Assembly: GCA_003971905.1 (NCBI GenBank)
Contig: RSEE01000043.1
Coordinates: 310,001 to 374,000 of the forward strand
DNA: 64,000 nucleotides
Direction of reading: 5' to 3'
Origin: Moniliella sp. 'wahieum'
Taxonomy: Eukaryota; Basidiomycota; Moniliellomycetes; Moniliellales; Moniliellaceae
Made by a program: the position numbers and the translations under genes. Below the pieces are notes generated by a model. The model did no database searches, had not been told where the DNA came from, and saw only the letters and a list, made by a program, of their open reading frames with translations. How positions within the stretch are numbered: the stretch's first letter is position 1; every line of letters starts with the position of its first letter. Of this stretch, positions 11,422 through 24,734 are shown piece by piece.

Positions 11422-12869
11422 ATGTCCCACCATACCAGCCGCAGCCGTGTGTACCTATTCCCGCTCGCCGCCCCGCCTCGCCTAACCTTTTGCCCTCAGC
11501 GACCGAGGATGCGACCCAGGTCATCAATGTCCTCGCCTCTCATGCCAAGTCTGGCCAGCCCACCGAGCTTGGGTACCACTCGTGCAGATCATAGGCAATG
11601 GCTCGTTTGGCGTTGTCTTTCAAGCCAAGCTTGCCAATGGCTTGGAGCCCCCCCAGACCAGGAAGCCAACCCGGACATTGCAATCAAGAAGGTTCTTCAA
11701 GACAAGCGCTTCAAGAATCGGGAGCTGCAGATTATGCGCATTATTGACCACCCCAACGTGTGTGACTTGCGCGCCTTTTTTTACTCCAACGGGAGCAAGG
11801 TGCGTTCCCTTCCCCGCTTCCTGTTTGTCTGGTAATGAGCCAGGGCGTATAGTGTTGGTCCCAGACCCTGCTCATCGTCTTCCCCCCCCCCTCTTCCACC
11901 TAACCCACGTTGCATGCGAGCAGAAGGATGAAGTGTACCTCAATCTTGTGATGGAGTATGTGCCCGAAACGATCTACCGTTCGCTTCGCAACTATGTCAA
12001 GCAAGCAGCAAGCATGCCACCGCTTCTGATCAAACTGTACATGTACCAACTCTTCCGCTCCTTACTGTACATCCTCGATTGGCATTTGCCACCGCGACAT
12101 CAAACCGCAAAATCTCCTTTTGAATAGCCACACTGGTGTGCTAAAGCTGGCCGACTTTGTTCGGCCAAGATTTTGATTGCAGGCGAACCCAATGTGTCGT
12201 ACATTTGTTCTCGGTACTATCGTGCTCCCGAGCTCATTTTTGGCGCCACCAACTACACCACCAGTATTGGTATGTTTCCCTTTCTGTGCTCTCCTTGCTC
12301 GTTCTCCGCCGATTGACTGACCCACTCTGGCACGACAGACATTTGGTCCGCAGGGTGTGTGATGGGGGAGTTGATGCAAGGACAGCCGTTCTTCCCTGGG
12401 GAAAGCGGCATTGACCAACTGGTTGAGATCATCAAGATCTCGGTACGCCGAGCCGGGAACAGATCAAGCAGATGAACAAGAACTACATGGAACACAAGTT
12501 CCCCAAATTCGGCCGCATCCGTTTAGCAAGGTCTTCCGCCCGCGCACTGCGCCCGACGCGATTGACCTACTGTCGAAAGTGTTGACGTACACTCCCTCGG
12601 AACGCATTACTGCGGCTGAAGCGTTGGCCCACCCGTACTTTGATGAACTGCGGCAGCCGCCGCCGGAAGGCCTGAGTGGGCACGTGCTGCCCAATGGACG
12701 GGCGTTTCCGTCACTGTTTGACTTTACGCGGGAAGAGTTGTCGGTGCGACCTGATTTGATCACGAAGCTGGTTCCGGACCATGCGCGGGAAGCTCTGAGG
12801 CAAAAGGAGATTGATGTGGACCACTTTGAGCCGATCCCATTGGAGAGTTTGCGTGTGTCGTTGGACTAA
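11422..12869 (+). CDS. GSK3: Glycogen synthase kinase 3 (GSK3/shaggy family)
   Basis: Ser/Thr kinase of the CMGC group that phosphorylates primed substrates in nutrient, cell-wall and developmental signalling. Visible motifs in order: glycine loop GNGSFGVVF (about 11590), AIKKV with the ATP-binding Lys (11682), HRDIKPQN (about 12093), DFG (about 12152, broken by a missing base), [13 protein letters not shown] with the activation-loop Tyr (about 12195), and the typical [14 protein letters not shown] segment (about 12515). Exon 1 encodes only eight residues (11422-11446). Introns: 11447-11499, 11800-11923 and 12270-12338, two of them with CTAAC. Frame changes near 11576, 11650 (C run), 12074, 12158, 12440 and 12503 (C run) all read as missing bases. 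It ends with a short C-terminal tail and TAA. Identity is firm; exon 1 is inferred from the splice signals. Confidence 0.93.
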
Positions 12870-13680
12870 GAGCGACCGGGAGAGAGGGGGGAATCCCCGT
12901 TCCTCGTAATATGTCTCGATCCAATCGGGGTACTGTTACCGGTTACCGGTTACCGGTTACCCCACTCCCAGTCAAGCCAAGGCCCGTCCCTTCCCCTCCC
13001 AACCCTTGCGTCTTGCGCGTGCTATGCCCTACCGCACTACTCCACTTTATGCTCAGGGGCGTTCTTTGTCGATGCCCAGCAGATGCTGGCAAAGAATGGT
13101 ATTGATGGGCTTGTTTCCCTTCCCCCTCCCCTTGTCATCCCCATCCCCTTCCCCCTTCCCCCTCTAGCCCGCTAGGAGGAACTGTTTGAACCTATGTCGC
13201 ACTCCGCACCTGACTGACCACAACGGCGCTTGTGATCACCTGATCGGTCGACTAGGCAGAGTGCCTGAGAAGCTTTAGTTTGTTGTGCTAGGTTGCTGTG
13301 CTTGGGATTCGAGGGCAGAGGTGGGCCAGCTGAGGGGGGCGATGGCATGGTGCCTGCCGTCAGACAGGATGGAGCGTAGGGGGATCGTCATGGGTGATGG
13401 GCGCTGTGATGTGGGGTGCCCCGGGCGGAATGGCGGGCGGAAGGGCATTTTTGCCTGGGAGGTGGCGAAACAGAGGCGGGAGACTGGCGCTGTGCGGCGT
13501 TGGTTCTTCCCGGTGCGTTGCTGGGCGAGCAGACCAGGACCAGCGTGTCCACAAGCCAGCACACGCCGCACCCACGCCAGCCAGCCCCAGCCGTCCGCCC
13601 GCGCCGGCTGCTCCTAGATCCTACTCCTGCTCCTGCTCCTGCCACCACCTCCCCCTTGCCTGCCGCCGCCGCTCCCGACC
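12870..13680. other. Intergenic region between GSK3 and eRF1
   Basis: No gene seen. It contains three tandem CCGGTTA units at 12936-12960 and CCCCTTCC-type pyrimidine tracts at 13110-13165. It must contain the GSK3 3' end and the eRF1 promoter. Confidence 0.55.
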
Positions 13681-15131
13681 ATGTCCACCACCAACCCCAG
13701 CGGGCAGGATGCTGACAGCAACATCCAGGTACGTGTTATCCCCTCCCTCCGGCCCCCGCCGTGCTCGTCTCCTTGCTCTGCCCCGCGTTCGCCCACTGAG
13801 ACCTGTCCCTGGTGCCTTGCGTGTGGTGGCTCCGTTCCGCCCCCCACCTAGATTTGGAAGATCAAGAAACTGATTAAGAGTCTGGACAATGCGCGTGGTG
13901 CTGGCACGTCGATGATCAGTCTTATTTTCCCCCCAAGTCGCAGATCAGCCAGGCGACCAACATGCTCACTGGCGAGTACGGCACCGCGTCGAACATCAAG
14001 TCGTGTGTGAACCGTTTGTCGGTGCTGAGTGCGATCACGTCTACGCAGCAGCGTCTCAAGCTGTACAGCAAGGTCCCGCCCAACGGTCTCGTCGTCTACT
14101 GCGGCACGATCTTGACTGACGAAGGTAAAGAGAAGAGGGTCAACTTTAGCTTTGAGCCATTCAAACCGATTAACACGTCGCTGTACCTGTGCGACAACAA
14201 GTTCCATACCGAAGCGTTGTCGGAACTGCTCGAGTCGGACGCGGTATTTGGGTTTATTATTATGGATGGTAACGGGACGCTGTATGGGACCGTGTCAGGG
14301 AACACGCGTACGGTGCTGCACAAGTTCTCGGTCGACCTTCCCAAGAAGCATGGGCGTGGTGGTCAATCTGCCGTGCGTTTCTCTCGTCTGCGTGAAGAGG
14401 CGCGTCACAACTACGTTCGTAAGGTTGCCGAGTTGGCCACGCAACATTTTATCACTGATAACAAGTGCAATGTAGCTGGCCTTGTCTTGGCTGGTTCGGC
14501 CGACTTTAAGACGGTCTTGGCGCAGTCCGACCTGTTTGACCCCCGTTTGAGCGCCAAGTTGATCCGCACAGTGGATGTTTCCTACGGTGGGGAGAACGGA
14601 TTCAACCAAGCGATTGAGGAAGCTTCCGAGTCGCTGCAGAACGTCAAGTTTATCCAGGAGAAAAAGTTGATCCAAAAGTACTTTGACGAGATTAGTCTCG
14701 AGACGGGCAAGTACTGCTTTGGGATTGACGATACGTTCAAGGCGCTCGAGTTGGGCGCGGTGGAGACCCTGATTGTATGGGAGAACCTAGAGATCACGCG
14801 GTACGAGTTGAAGGATTCAGAAGGGCATACGGTTGTGCTCATGCTCAACAAGGAGCAGGAGAAGGACCGGTCGCGCTTTATTGATCCGCTGACCGGGGCG
14901 GATTTGGAACAAGTGGAAGAACCTATGCCGTTACTTGAATGGCTTGCTGAGCACTACAAGGACTTTGGTACCAACCTCGAATTTGTTACTGACCGTTCGA
15001 CCGAGGGCAACCAATTTGTTCGTGGCTTTGGTGGCATTGGCGGTCTGCTGCGGTACAAGGTAGCCTTTGAGGATTTGGCCATGTACGAGGACGAAGACGA
15101 CGAGTTCATGACTGACGACTCGGACGAGTAA
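13681..15131 (+). CDS. SUP45: Eukaryotic release factor 1 (eRF1)
   Basis: Class-1 release factor that recognises all three stop codons in the ribosomal A site and triggers peptidyl-tRNA hydrolysis together with eRF3. Exon 1 (13681-13728) encodes 16 residues; the intron is 13729-13851. The stop-decoding NIKS motif lies at about 13995, YLCDNKF (the YxCxxxF motif) at about 14180, and the catalytic GGQ in HGRGGQ at about 14356. The acidic C-terminus ends in DSDE. The long second exon is uninterrupted for 389 residues from 13962; one frame change at the C run 13929-13934 separates it from the first part and fits one missing C. Both decoding motifs are normal, so the standard code with three stops is expected. 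Confidence 0.96.
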
Positions 15132-15971
15132 CTCGAACGTGCGTCCTGGGATCCGACCCAAGGGCGCACCACGATGGGCACAACCGAGCCGCCCCGCTTT
15201 CCCGCCGCCGCCCACGTTGGTCCGCCATCCTACTTGTCCGCCCGGATCTAAGAAACTGAACGCCCCCACCCTTCCTCTTCCTCTCCTTTCCCTCTCGTGT
15301 CCCCCCCCCCCCCCCCCCGCCCCCTCTCGTCTCTTTGGCGTTGTTCGGTTCTGGTCGTCCTAGGCGGACACGGGAGAAGAACAAGGCGCTCTCCCGCCGT
15401 CTGCAGGTCTGTCTTGTTCCTCTTTCGGTGACCCTGTGCGGCTAGATGGCATACCCCCGATGAAGCGTTCCTCCCATCCCCCCATGCATATCATGCTCAT
15501 GTGTGTGCCAGCTTGATACTATGGCGGGACGTGAGAGGTGGCATTGCTGTGGGTAGAAAAAATGCTAGTCGAATGCGGTGGGCGAAGAAGATACATTTCT
15601 ATTGTCCTTGTTCTCCCCAGTCTAGCCGCCGTAGTGAGCTCTCGGATGGCCATGATCGCGTGATGGCCGCTGGTCCCAGGAGAAGGTTGATCATGACATA
15701 CGTAGCGATGTAAAAATCTACGAAGTGAGTTGAGATGAAGACTGAAGGAGGACTACACCTACTACCACACAAGACATGGGAAGGAACAACGAAGTATACC
15801 AGTGCACCATATACGGTTGACGCGTGGCCCGGAGTTGCGAGTAGGATACTACGCAGGACCCAGTACTCAGTACTCACTAGTCACTAGTCACGTACCAGAG
15901 TCCCCAGTCCCCAGTCCCAGTGACCGGTCACCAGGCACTAGCCACCCCCGATACCGACTGTAGGGTAGCGG
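15132..15971. other. Intergenic region between convergent eRF1 and ARC1
   Basis: No gene seen. It contains an 18-base C run (about 15301-15318) and, close to the ARC1 stop, AGTACT and TCACTAG palindromic words (15866-15891) plus GTGACCGGTCAC-like sequence (15920-15932). Confidence 0.55.
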
Positions 15972-17262
15972 TTAAGACAAGGTAGCGCCGGCAAAGGTGG
16001 CCGTGTACACCGGGCCCTTGTCACTCTGGATGATGCGGACCTTAGGCTGAGCGGTAGCCGGGTCTTCGTCCGGGCCGACGCCTTTCCAAGCACACAGTTT
16101 CTCGTCGGTGGTAAGGTAGTGAGGCTGGATAGCTTCGAAGATTTTCTTCTTGGGGTTAAGCTGAGCTTCCGGTTCGAGGCCCTTGTAACCGTCGACGTAG
16201 ATGCGGTCACCAGGGACCGAACCAGCGGGGGGGAAGACCGGTTCCACACCACCGTCATGACCCTCTTTCGATGTGGCACAGAGCAACATACCGTAACTCT
16301 TGATCCCACGCATGGCCACGGGCTTGAGGTTGCACACGCCCACCACCATCCGATCTTTCATCGCTTCGATCGGAACGTACTTGACCAGACCGCTCAGCAC
16401 GGTGCGCGGTTCCTCCTCCCCAAAGTCCACCTTCTCAAGGTAAAGCGCGTCGGCGTCCGGGTGGCGCTGAATGTCCACAATCTTGCCCACACGAAGGTCG
16501 ACAAAGGAAGGCAGAGGACGGGTGGGCGCAGCGGGTGCCTTGGGCTGCTTGGGCGCCTTCTCCTTCTTCTCTTTCTTTTTACCCTCGACCGGAGCCGCAG
16601 CAGCCGCGCCCGCAGCAGCAGCACCAGCAGCCGCAGCAGCAGGGCAGCCGGCGTCTCTCCCTTGGGAGCCTTCTCCTTCTTCTCCTTCTTACCCTGTGCA
16701 GGGGCGGTAGCAGCCGCCTTGGCCTCCTTGGCCTTGGCCTTTTCAGCCTTCTCCTTAGCTGGGTCGGCACGCTGGATCTTAGGGAAGCCAGCGTAGGTAG
16801 GCGTGAAAGCGGGGAAGGAAGCGCCGGCCTTGGTTGCGGCAGCCTGGACCGAGGGAAGGGAAGCAAGGTGAGCCGTGTAGCGCGTCAGGGACGGGAAGGC
16901 ATGTTGGACCGAGGCAGGGGCGGAGGCAAGGAGCGGGTAGAGCACAGTGAAGAGTGCCAGATCAGCCGCCGAGGGTTCGGTCGAGGCGGGCAGAACGTAG
17001 ACCACAGCCTCGATGTCCTTCTCGAGGGGAGCGAGGCGGGCGGTGAGTGCAGCCAGGTCCGCCGCCGCGGGAGGAGCGGCAACGAGAGCGTCGACAGTGC
17101 TCAACACCTTGTTGGCCACCGGCACGCTCTTCTTGTCGCCCACCACGGCCGTTGCGTCGGGCACAGCCGCGGCGAGGTTCTGGGCAAACTCGGGGAGCGA
17201 GCTGCCAGGGGCAGGGGCGAGGAGGGAGCGAAGTAGGCGGTGAGGAGGGCGCGCACAGACAT
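15972..17262 (-). CDS. ARC1: Arc1/AIMP1-type tRNA-aminoacylation cofactor
   Basis: G4-nucleic-acid/tRNA-binding protein; in yeast Arc1 tethers methionyl- and glutamyl-tRNA synthetases and delivers tRNA to them. N-terminal about 190 residues: an Ala/Leu-rich helical domain resembling a GST-C fold (about 17150-16800). Middle: Lys/Ala-rich linker with [13 protein letters not shown]-type stretches (about 16780-16520). C-terminus: EMAP-II-like OB-fold tRNA-binding domain (16510-15972) with [20 protein letters not shown] and [12 protein letters not shown]. No catalytic synthetase domain is present, which separates it from a methionyl- or tyrosyl-tRNA synthetase. About 430 codons. Frame changes near 17215 and 16650 each look like one missing base. 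ATG at 17262 chosen as the first in-frame start of the conserved N-terminus. Confidence 0.88.
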
Positions 17263-17940
17263 GGCAGGACGCGGACTTGTACTGCAGGGGGGGGATGGGA
17301 GGGTTCGGGCAGGAAAGAAGGCTGGGAAGCCCAAGTGGGCGGATGTGCCGCGTCGAAATTTGGGAATTTGTCGGTCGGCTGGCGCAGCCTGGGTTACGTC
17401 ATCATTCGGTGCTCCCAGCCCGCGTCATGCATCATGCACCATGCCACCGGTGACACGCCCCGTTCGTTGGTTCTCCTTCCTTCTCGTTCCGTCGGGCCTT
17501 GTTCCTTCGGGCGACGCAGCCACCACGCAGCACGCTTCCACCCCGACGCCCCCAGCGCCTCAGCGGACACACCACCCAGCCTTGCCCCCGCGGTCTGTGC
17601 CCACCGCGCCGCATCGCGCACGCTCTGGCCCTGATAACTCGCCTCTCCAATCGCATGTGGCACTGCCTCTCGAATCAAATGTCTAGTCTGCCGAGTATGC
17701 ATCTTGCACTACGAACACATGGGTTGGCCCATATAACAATAGCAGCTAGCTCTGGTCTCCCTACGAGGTCTACAAACAAGGGAGCAAAGGCAGGGCAGAG
17801 TCGGTGGGATGCATCTTGAAGTGTGCGAGGGTGACAGGGGACCCAAATGGTCAAGGGCATTTGGCTGGGTGCAGGACGACGAGAGGGGAGAGAGCGGAAA
17901 GAAGGAGAAAACGGGACGGCAAGGGAAAAGAACGAGTAAG

Positions 17941-17960
<20 letters not shown>
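17263..17960. other. Intergenic region upstream of ARC1 and downstream of GFA1
   Basis: No gene seen. It includes a short ATGCATCATGC-type repeat (17425-17440) and, at its right edge, two tandem copies of a 12-bp palindromic word abutting the GFA1 stop. Confidence 0.5.
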
Positions 17961-20129
<2,169 letters not shown>

Positions 20130-20929
20130 GGTGAGGAGAGGGTGAGACGGAGGGGGGGGAGAGAACGAGGGACAAAGACGGGAGGGACCACGACGGGGAG
20201 GGGAGGGGAGGGGCCGGCTAGGAAAGGGGGCGGGTGGGCGGTGGGATGGAGAAGATGGTGGTGGCGGGGGTAGAAGAGCGGGGACGTGGCTGCTGCCCAG
20301 CGCCTCCGCCGGCCCGCCGTTTGATCCGACCGTTTCCGGCCCCACCCAGCGATCGCCACCGCATGCGCTGCGTCCGACACGGGCGCCGTGCGGGCGCTGG
20401 GCGTGCAGCAGGGATGCTGTCGTGGACACTGCAGAATGCGAGGGGCAGGCTGAGAACTGGCCCGCCGCCTGGGCCTGCGCCACCCTGTGACTGTACACTG
20501 CCTCTGCGCCCCCGCGGGGAGCACCGGCCTGGCACCGGCGGCAGGCGCCGCCCCCGCCCGCACTAGCTCGCTCTGGCCGCGCCGATCGGCGCTGGGCGGC
20601 CGCACGGGGGAGAAGGGCGGCTTACACTGCTGGGGTGCGGGCGGCAGCGCCCAGCCAACGCAGCTGTGCGCCCGGCCGATCGCCCCCGTGCAGCCAGCGG
20701 CGGGGCAGGGGGGCAGTGCGATGTCACGCACTGGCACAATGGCACGCGGCCGCGCGCGCGAACGACACGCGGCCCGAGGCAGTGCCAGAGCCTGGTGCCA
20801 GGCTGGAGGGGCGCGTGCCTGCTAGTGCCCCAGCACCGAGTACTGAGTAGGCACCGCCGCGTATGGCCGCCGCCCTGCCTTGTTCGGCAAGCGGGTGGGC
20901 ACTGTCGCACACGCGGTCCAACTCGCCAG

Positions 20930-21020
20930 CAACTCTCAGGACTCAGTAACTCAGGACAGTAACTAGTAACTCAGGACACAGCAACTCAGTACAGCAACTC
21001 AGACTCCGTTACTCAGTACG
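20930..21020. repeat. ACTCAGTA / GTAACTAGTAAC repeat patch
   Basis: At least six imperfect units of the form (G)(T)AACTCAG(G/T)A and one GTAACTAGTAAC (20959-20970) occur in about 90 bp. Confidence 0.75.
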
Positions 21021-21482
21021 CGCCACTCGACCGAGTCTTCTCCTCGGGCGCCTCCGCCACCGGACTGGCCAATTATATGGTTCGATGGCGTGCGTGCTAT
21101 CGCCTGCCACCGCCTGTCCACAGTAAAGCACTTGGCCAACTGCGCCCTCGCCGTCCGATCCTGCTCCAGCACACCACCAACCACCAACCACCAACCTCCA
21201 TCAACAATCCTTCGCCCTTTCCCCCGTGCCTCACATGTCACACCTCACATGCTCAGAGACGCCTCAGCCTCAGCCTGAAGCCTCGGCATCTTACGTCGCT
21301 GCATGTTGCCCGCCCAACGCAGCATCGCACAGTCCTCCGGTGGCGGTCTGTGTGACACTGTGACAGCAGGCATGTGACATGCTGATCGGCTGAGCGCCAC
21401 TTCTCTCAAGATACGAGGTGCACAAGGGTGCGTGCGCATCGGTGGAGGAAACTAGCGCCGTCCCTGGTTTTGACCTTCGACC

Positions 21483-21510
21483 AGTCACTAGTGACTAGTG
21501 ACTAGTGACT
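21483..21510. repeat. ACTAGTG tandem array
   Basis: The 7-bp unit ACTAGTG is repeated three times with partial flanking copies; each unit contains the palindrome ACTAGT (SpeI site). Related arrays lie at 15874-15891, 2945-2990 and 50411-50440. Confidence 0.9.
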
Positions 21511-22238
21511 TGGGATCCCCCCAAAGTCTCCACAGCCCTGCAATGTAAACTAACTATACTGATGCAATGTAATGGCAGGTGTCATGCATTAGTACTAAGT
21601 ACTAGGCAGGGTATATGGTAGTCTGCCCGCTGCCCGACCCATCTGCTCTCCCGTTTCGCCGATCCATCCGCCGCTCACCGAGTAGGCTGCCATGACATGT
21701 GACGTGTGACAGCCGTGCATGACCCCATTCGTTCGGACACCGTGCAACTCGTTGAGGATGGCGCATCTCTTCCCTCCAAGACGCTAAAGGGTCTCGGGGA
21801 CCACTCTCTTCCCATGTGAATGATGGTCTCCCCTGCCACACCTGCTTCCCCTGCCTCCTCTGTCTTGCGTCAGATGTATCGTGGGATAAGATCGACTCTA
21901 GCTTGTGGCCGACACGCATGGTCCGACCCGCGACTCACGATTTGCGCTTATACATTACGGCTCTTAGCAGTGGCGCCTCAGATCCCTCACAGCGAGGTGG
22001 TTCCGACCGCCGACGCCTATGGCGTGGTGAGCGAGACCCTATTCAGGCACGGTCGGCATCAAGTTGACGTCTGCCGTAGTGTACGGTGCGACGGTCACCT
22101 TGGTATTCCTTCCTTCGTATTACATGCGAAAATGGAGTTGTCTGATTGGCTCATGACGCAGAAAAGCATTGGATATTGGGTAGTGGATTGATCGATGTTC
22201 ATGCATCATGGACTGACTGGACCCGGGGGTGCGGACAA

Positions 22239-23488
22239 TTACTGTTTCCGCTGGATGGGCGCCGGGGGGTCCACAAGCGCGAGTTGGGCATTAGATTTGG
22301 CTAGGAAGTTTTCGTTGGCATTGGTGCCAATCACGTTGAGTGGGAAACCAATGTCAAAGGGGACGACACTTTCGAGGTAAGTGATTTGCTGCGTGGTGAG
22401 CTGAATCGACAGCGCCTGGATATTTTGCTTGAGGTGCTCAATCTTGCGCCCACCGACGATAGGGTAGACCCAAGGGTACTTGCTCATCACATAAGCTATC
22501 GCCACTGCCGTGACCGACTCGGCGCCTACTTCTTGAGCGACTTTGTCGAGCGCAGCAGAGATTTTGATTTCGTTTTCAGTTTGCTCGGACCCGCCGCGCA
22601 AATTGCCCCCCTCGCTCTTGAGCGCTTCGATTTGCTTGGCCGATTTGAACTTCCCCCCGCCCATCACGTCCCACGGACACAGCGCCATGCCAAACGTACG
22701 TGCCATCGGGAGAATGTCCCGCTCAAAGTCGCGTACCATCACGTTCCACCGGCCTTGGTACACACTAAATGGCGTTTTGCCGTGGGCGGCGGCGTACGTG
22801 TTGGCCGCCGCAACGACCCAGGCCGGCGTGTCCGACACGCCAAGGTACAACACCTTACCCTGTTTGACGAGAATGTCAAGACTGTCCATCACCTCCTTGA
22901 TGCTTGTGGTGTGGTCCCACCAGTGGAGGTACCTGCATGATGCAGGTGCGAGACAGAGTTATTAGTTCTTCTGTCGAAAATGATTCGCGAAAACAGGAGG
23001 GATAGAAACGGGGGTGGGAGGGGGAACAAGACGTACAGAATGTCAATGTAATCCGTCTGGAGCTTGCGCAGTGACTCGCGCGCACTGACGTGCAAAGACT
23101 TGGCACTGTTACCCAAAGCATTGGGCACGTTACCTTTTCCCTCGGCGTAAGAGCGGTAGTCAGTGGTGTACTTGGTTGCCAATACAATCCGATCGCGGTT
23201 CTTGCGTGCAGCCATCCAGTTGCCCAAGATGGTCTCTGACTGTTCGCATTGGTAGTTGTTGGCTGTATCAATGGCGTTGCCACCGGCCTCAACAAACGCA
23301 TCGAGCAACGCAAACGAATCTTGTTCGTTCAGCGCACCCATAAACCCGGCCAGGGCCGTCCCCATCGACATGGCGCCGAGGAAGAGCGGCGAGACGCGCA
23401 CGCTGGCTTGGGGGGCGAGGATGCGGTACCGTCCCAACTCGGTTGCGGGCTCAGGAGCGGGGCCAAAGAGCTTAAGGAACTCGGACAT
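22239..23488 (-). CDS. Aldo-keto reductase (aryl-alcohol dehydrogenase / norsolorinate-reductase-like subfamily)
   Basis: NADPH-dependent reductase of aldehydes or ketones, TIM-barrel AKR fold, probably cytosolic; substrate unknown. Key features: FLGAMSMG near the start, GGNAIDTANNYQ with the catalytic-type Asp and Tyr (about 23270), ATKYTTDY (about 23170), YLHWWDHTTS containing the catalytic-site His (about 22920), and PIVGGRKIEHLKQN for cofactor binding (about 22450). About 381 residues. One intron, 22933-23036; removing it leaves one frame from ATG to stop. This gene is a useful exception in the window, with no frame break. The length and IGGRK-type motif match fungal AAD/NorA-like enzymes such as yeast Aad14. 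It stands alone, not next to other secondary-metabolism genes. Confidence 0.9.
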
Positions 23489-24183
23489 GAGAAAGGGTAG
23501 GCCGGTAGGCTGATAGACTGATAGGCGGACAGACGATGGGTAAGGAAGAGAGAAGAAAACGGCGGTACGTCTCTGAATGGACAACGAAGAGTCGGATTAA
23601 TAAGGAGAGTGTGGGGCCATCGATCTGTCGATAATTCACGGGGGCGGGCTGAGACGCTAAGTGCTGACGCGCACTGACGCTGATGCCGCGGCAGCCCACG
23701 GACGATATAATACGCCAATTGCTAATGACCCCTTTTCTCCACCCGCGGTTCGGCATTTGGGACCCCGATTGGGACAAATACCGAGATGGTAAACCAGCAC
23801 TACCCCACCGTGCGAAAAGGTCCAAGAATCCATCATGCGCACGGCGTGGGAGGAGGGCCGTTCGCATATACCGGCTGTACTTTGCGTCTCAGAGGCTGGC
23901 TATCGGGAATAACCCAGAGAATTCAGAACGGCCGTTGACTTGACAACCCACGGTTGACAAAACCCACCGCAGGAGATAATGATTGTTTGAGCCCCGCCAG
24001 AATAACTTCCATTGAGTACTGACTGCCGACCTAATCATTGTGGGCTCAGCGGCGCACGCTATGAGCAGGACCAAACCTGACACCCACATGCACGCTCCAG
24101 AGTGCGGTGCGAGCACGAGCAAGTGTGACAAGTGACAAGAAAACGTCGATACTACAATTATAGGCAGCCACACGCAACACACC
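23489..24183. other. Intergenic region upstream of the aldo-keto reductase
   Basis: No gene seen. It contains a 17-bp word at 24013-24029 that is identical to one at 2913-2929. Confidence 0.55.
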
Positions 24184-24198
24184 AAAAAAAATAAAAAA
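24184..24198 (-). terminator. RNA polymerase III terminator of tRNA-Gly
   Basis: Read on the minus strand, the tRNA 3' end is followed two bases later by T6 and T8 runs separated by one A, the usual Pol III termination signal. Confidence 0.75.
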
Positions 24199-24200
24199 GG

Positions 24201-24300
24201 TGCGGCCGCCGGGAATCGAACCCGAACCTTCAGCTGCCCCCAGCCGACGCAATGCGAACCAACTTGGAAGGCTAAAATTCTACCTTTAAACTACAGCCGC
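24201..24300 (-). tRNA. tRNA-Gly(TCC) with a 29-nt intron
   Basis: Read on the minus strand it folds as a cloverleaf: acceptor GCGGCTG/CGGCCGC with discriminator A; D arm GTTT/GAAT with a GG-containing loop; anticodon stem TTAGC/GCTGA; anticodon loop CTTCCAA-type with anticodon TCC; T arm TCGGG-TTCGATT-CCCGG. The anticodon stem pairs only when about 29 nt are removed after position 37, the canonical place for nuclear tRNA introns, so splicing by the tRNA endonuclease is expected. Internal B box GGTTCGATTCC-like sequence is present and a Pol III terminator follows. It decodes GGA (and by wobble GGG). It is the only tRNA I can see in the window. Confidence 0.88.
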
Positions 24301-24734
24301 GATTGGGATCATCTCGGACTGTACAGATTTTCTACAGCTATGGAGATAGTGCGATACTGCACTTGCATAGTTTACTAGTGAACAGTGAACGCAGTGCCCG
24401 TGGATTAATTACTTCTTGACCCCGCCGCTAGAAAGGTTGGTCTCGGCTATAGCACTGACACGGGCTATTTGTAGACACGGATCGGAGGTACTACATACAA
24501 GAGGAAAGGACCTATATCGGCGGAAAGACGTCGTCCCAACTCACAATGCGAACCATAGCATACCATACCATACTATACCACACCATTCGATACCACCACC
24601 ACACCAGACCATACCAGACCATACCATACCATCATACCTGGCTCGATACTAAACCATGGACGGCGTCTTAGCATCGATCCCAAGGCCCAGGCAAGCGCAT
24701 CAGCCTGTCGGGCTTTCATCGACCATCGACCATC
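24301..24734. other. Intergenic region with ATACC microsatellite
   Basis: No gene seen. Positions 24556-24645 are a degenerate CCATA/CCAGA pentanucleotide repeat. The rest separates the tRNA gene from the 3' end of the acyl-CoA synthetase. Confidence 0.6.
24556..24645. repeat. Degenerate CCATA/CCAGA microsatellite
   Basis: About 15 imperfect 5-bp units (CATAC, CAGAC, CACAC). Confidence 0.75.

Larger units (their letters stand above)
20130..22238. other. Gene-free region between GFA1 and the aldo-keto reductase
   Basis: About 2.1 kb with no supported gene. G+C-rich to about 20.9 kb, then rich in palindromic words: CAGTAACTCAGGA-type units and GTAACTAGTAAC (20935-21015), and ACTAGTG units (21483-21510). 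Open frames on both strands at 20.2-20.8 kb look like composition effects. It contains the GFA1 promoter. Confidence 0.6.
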
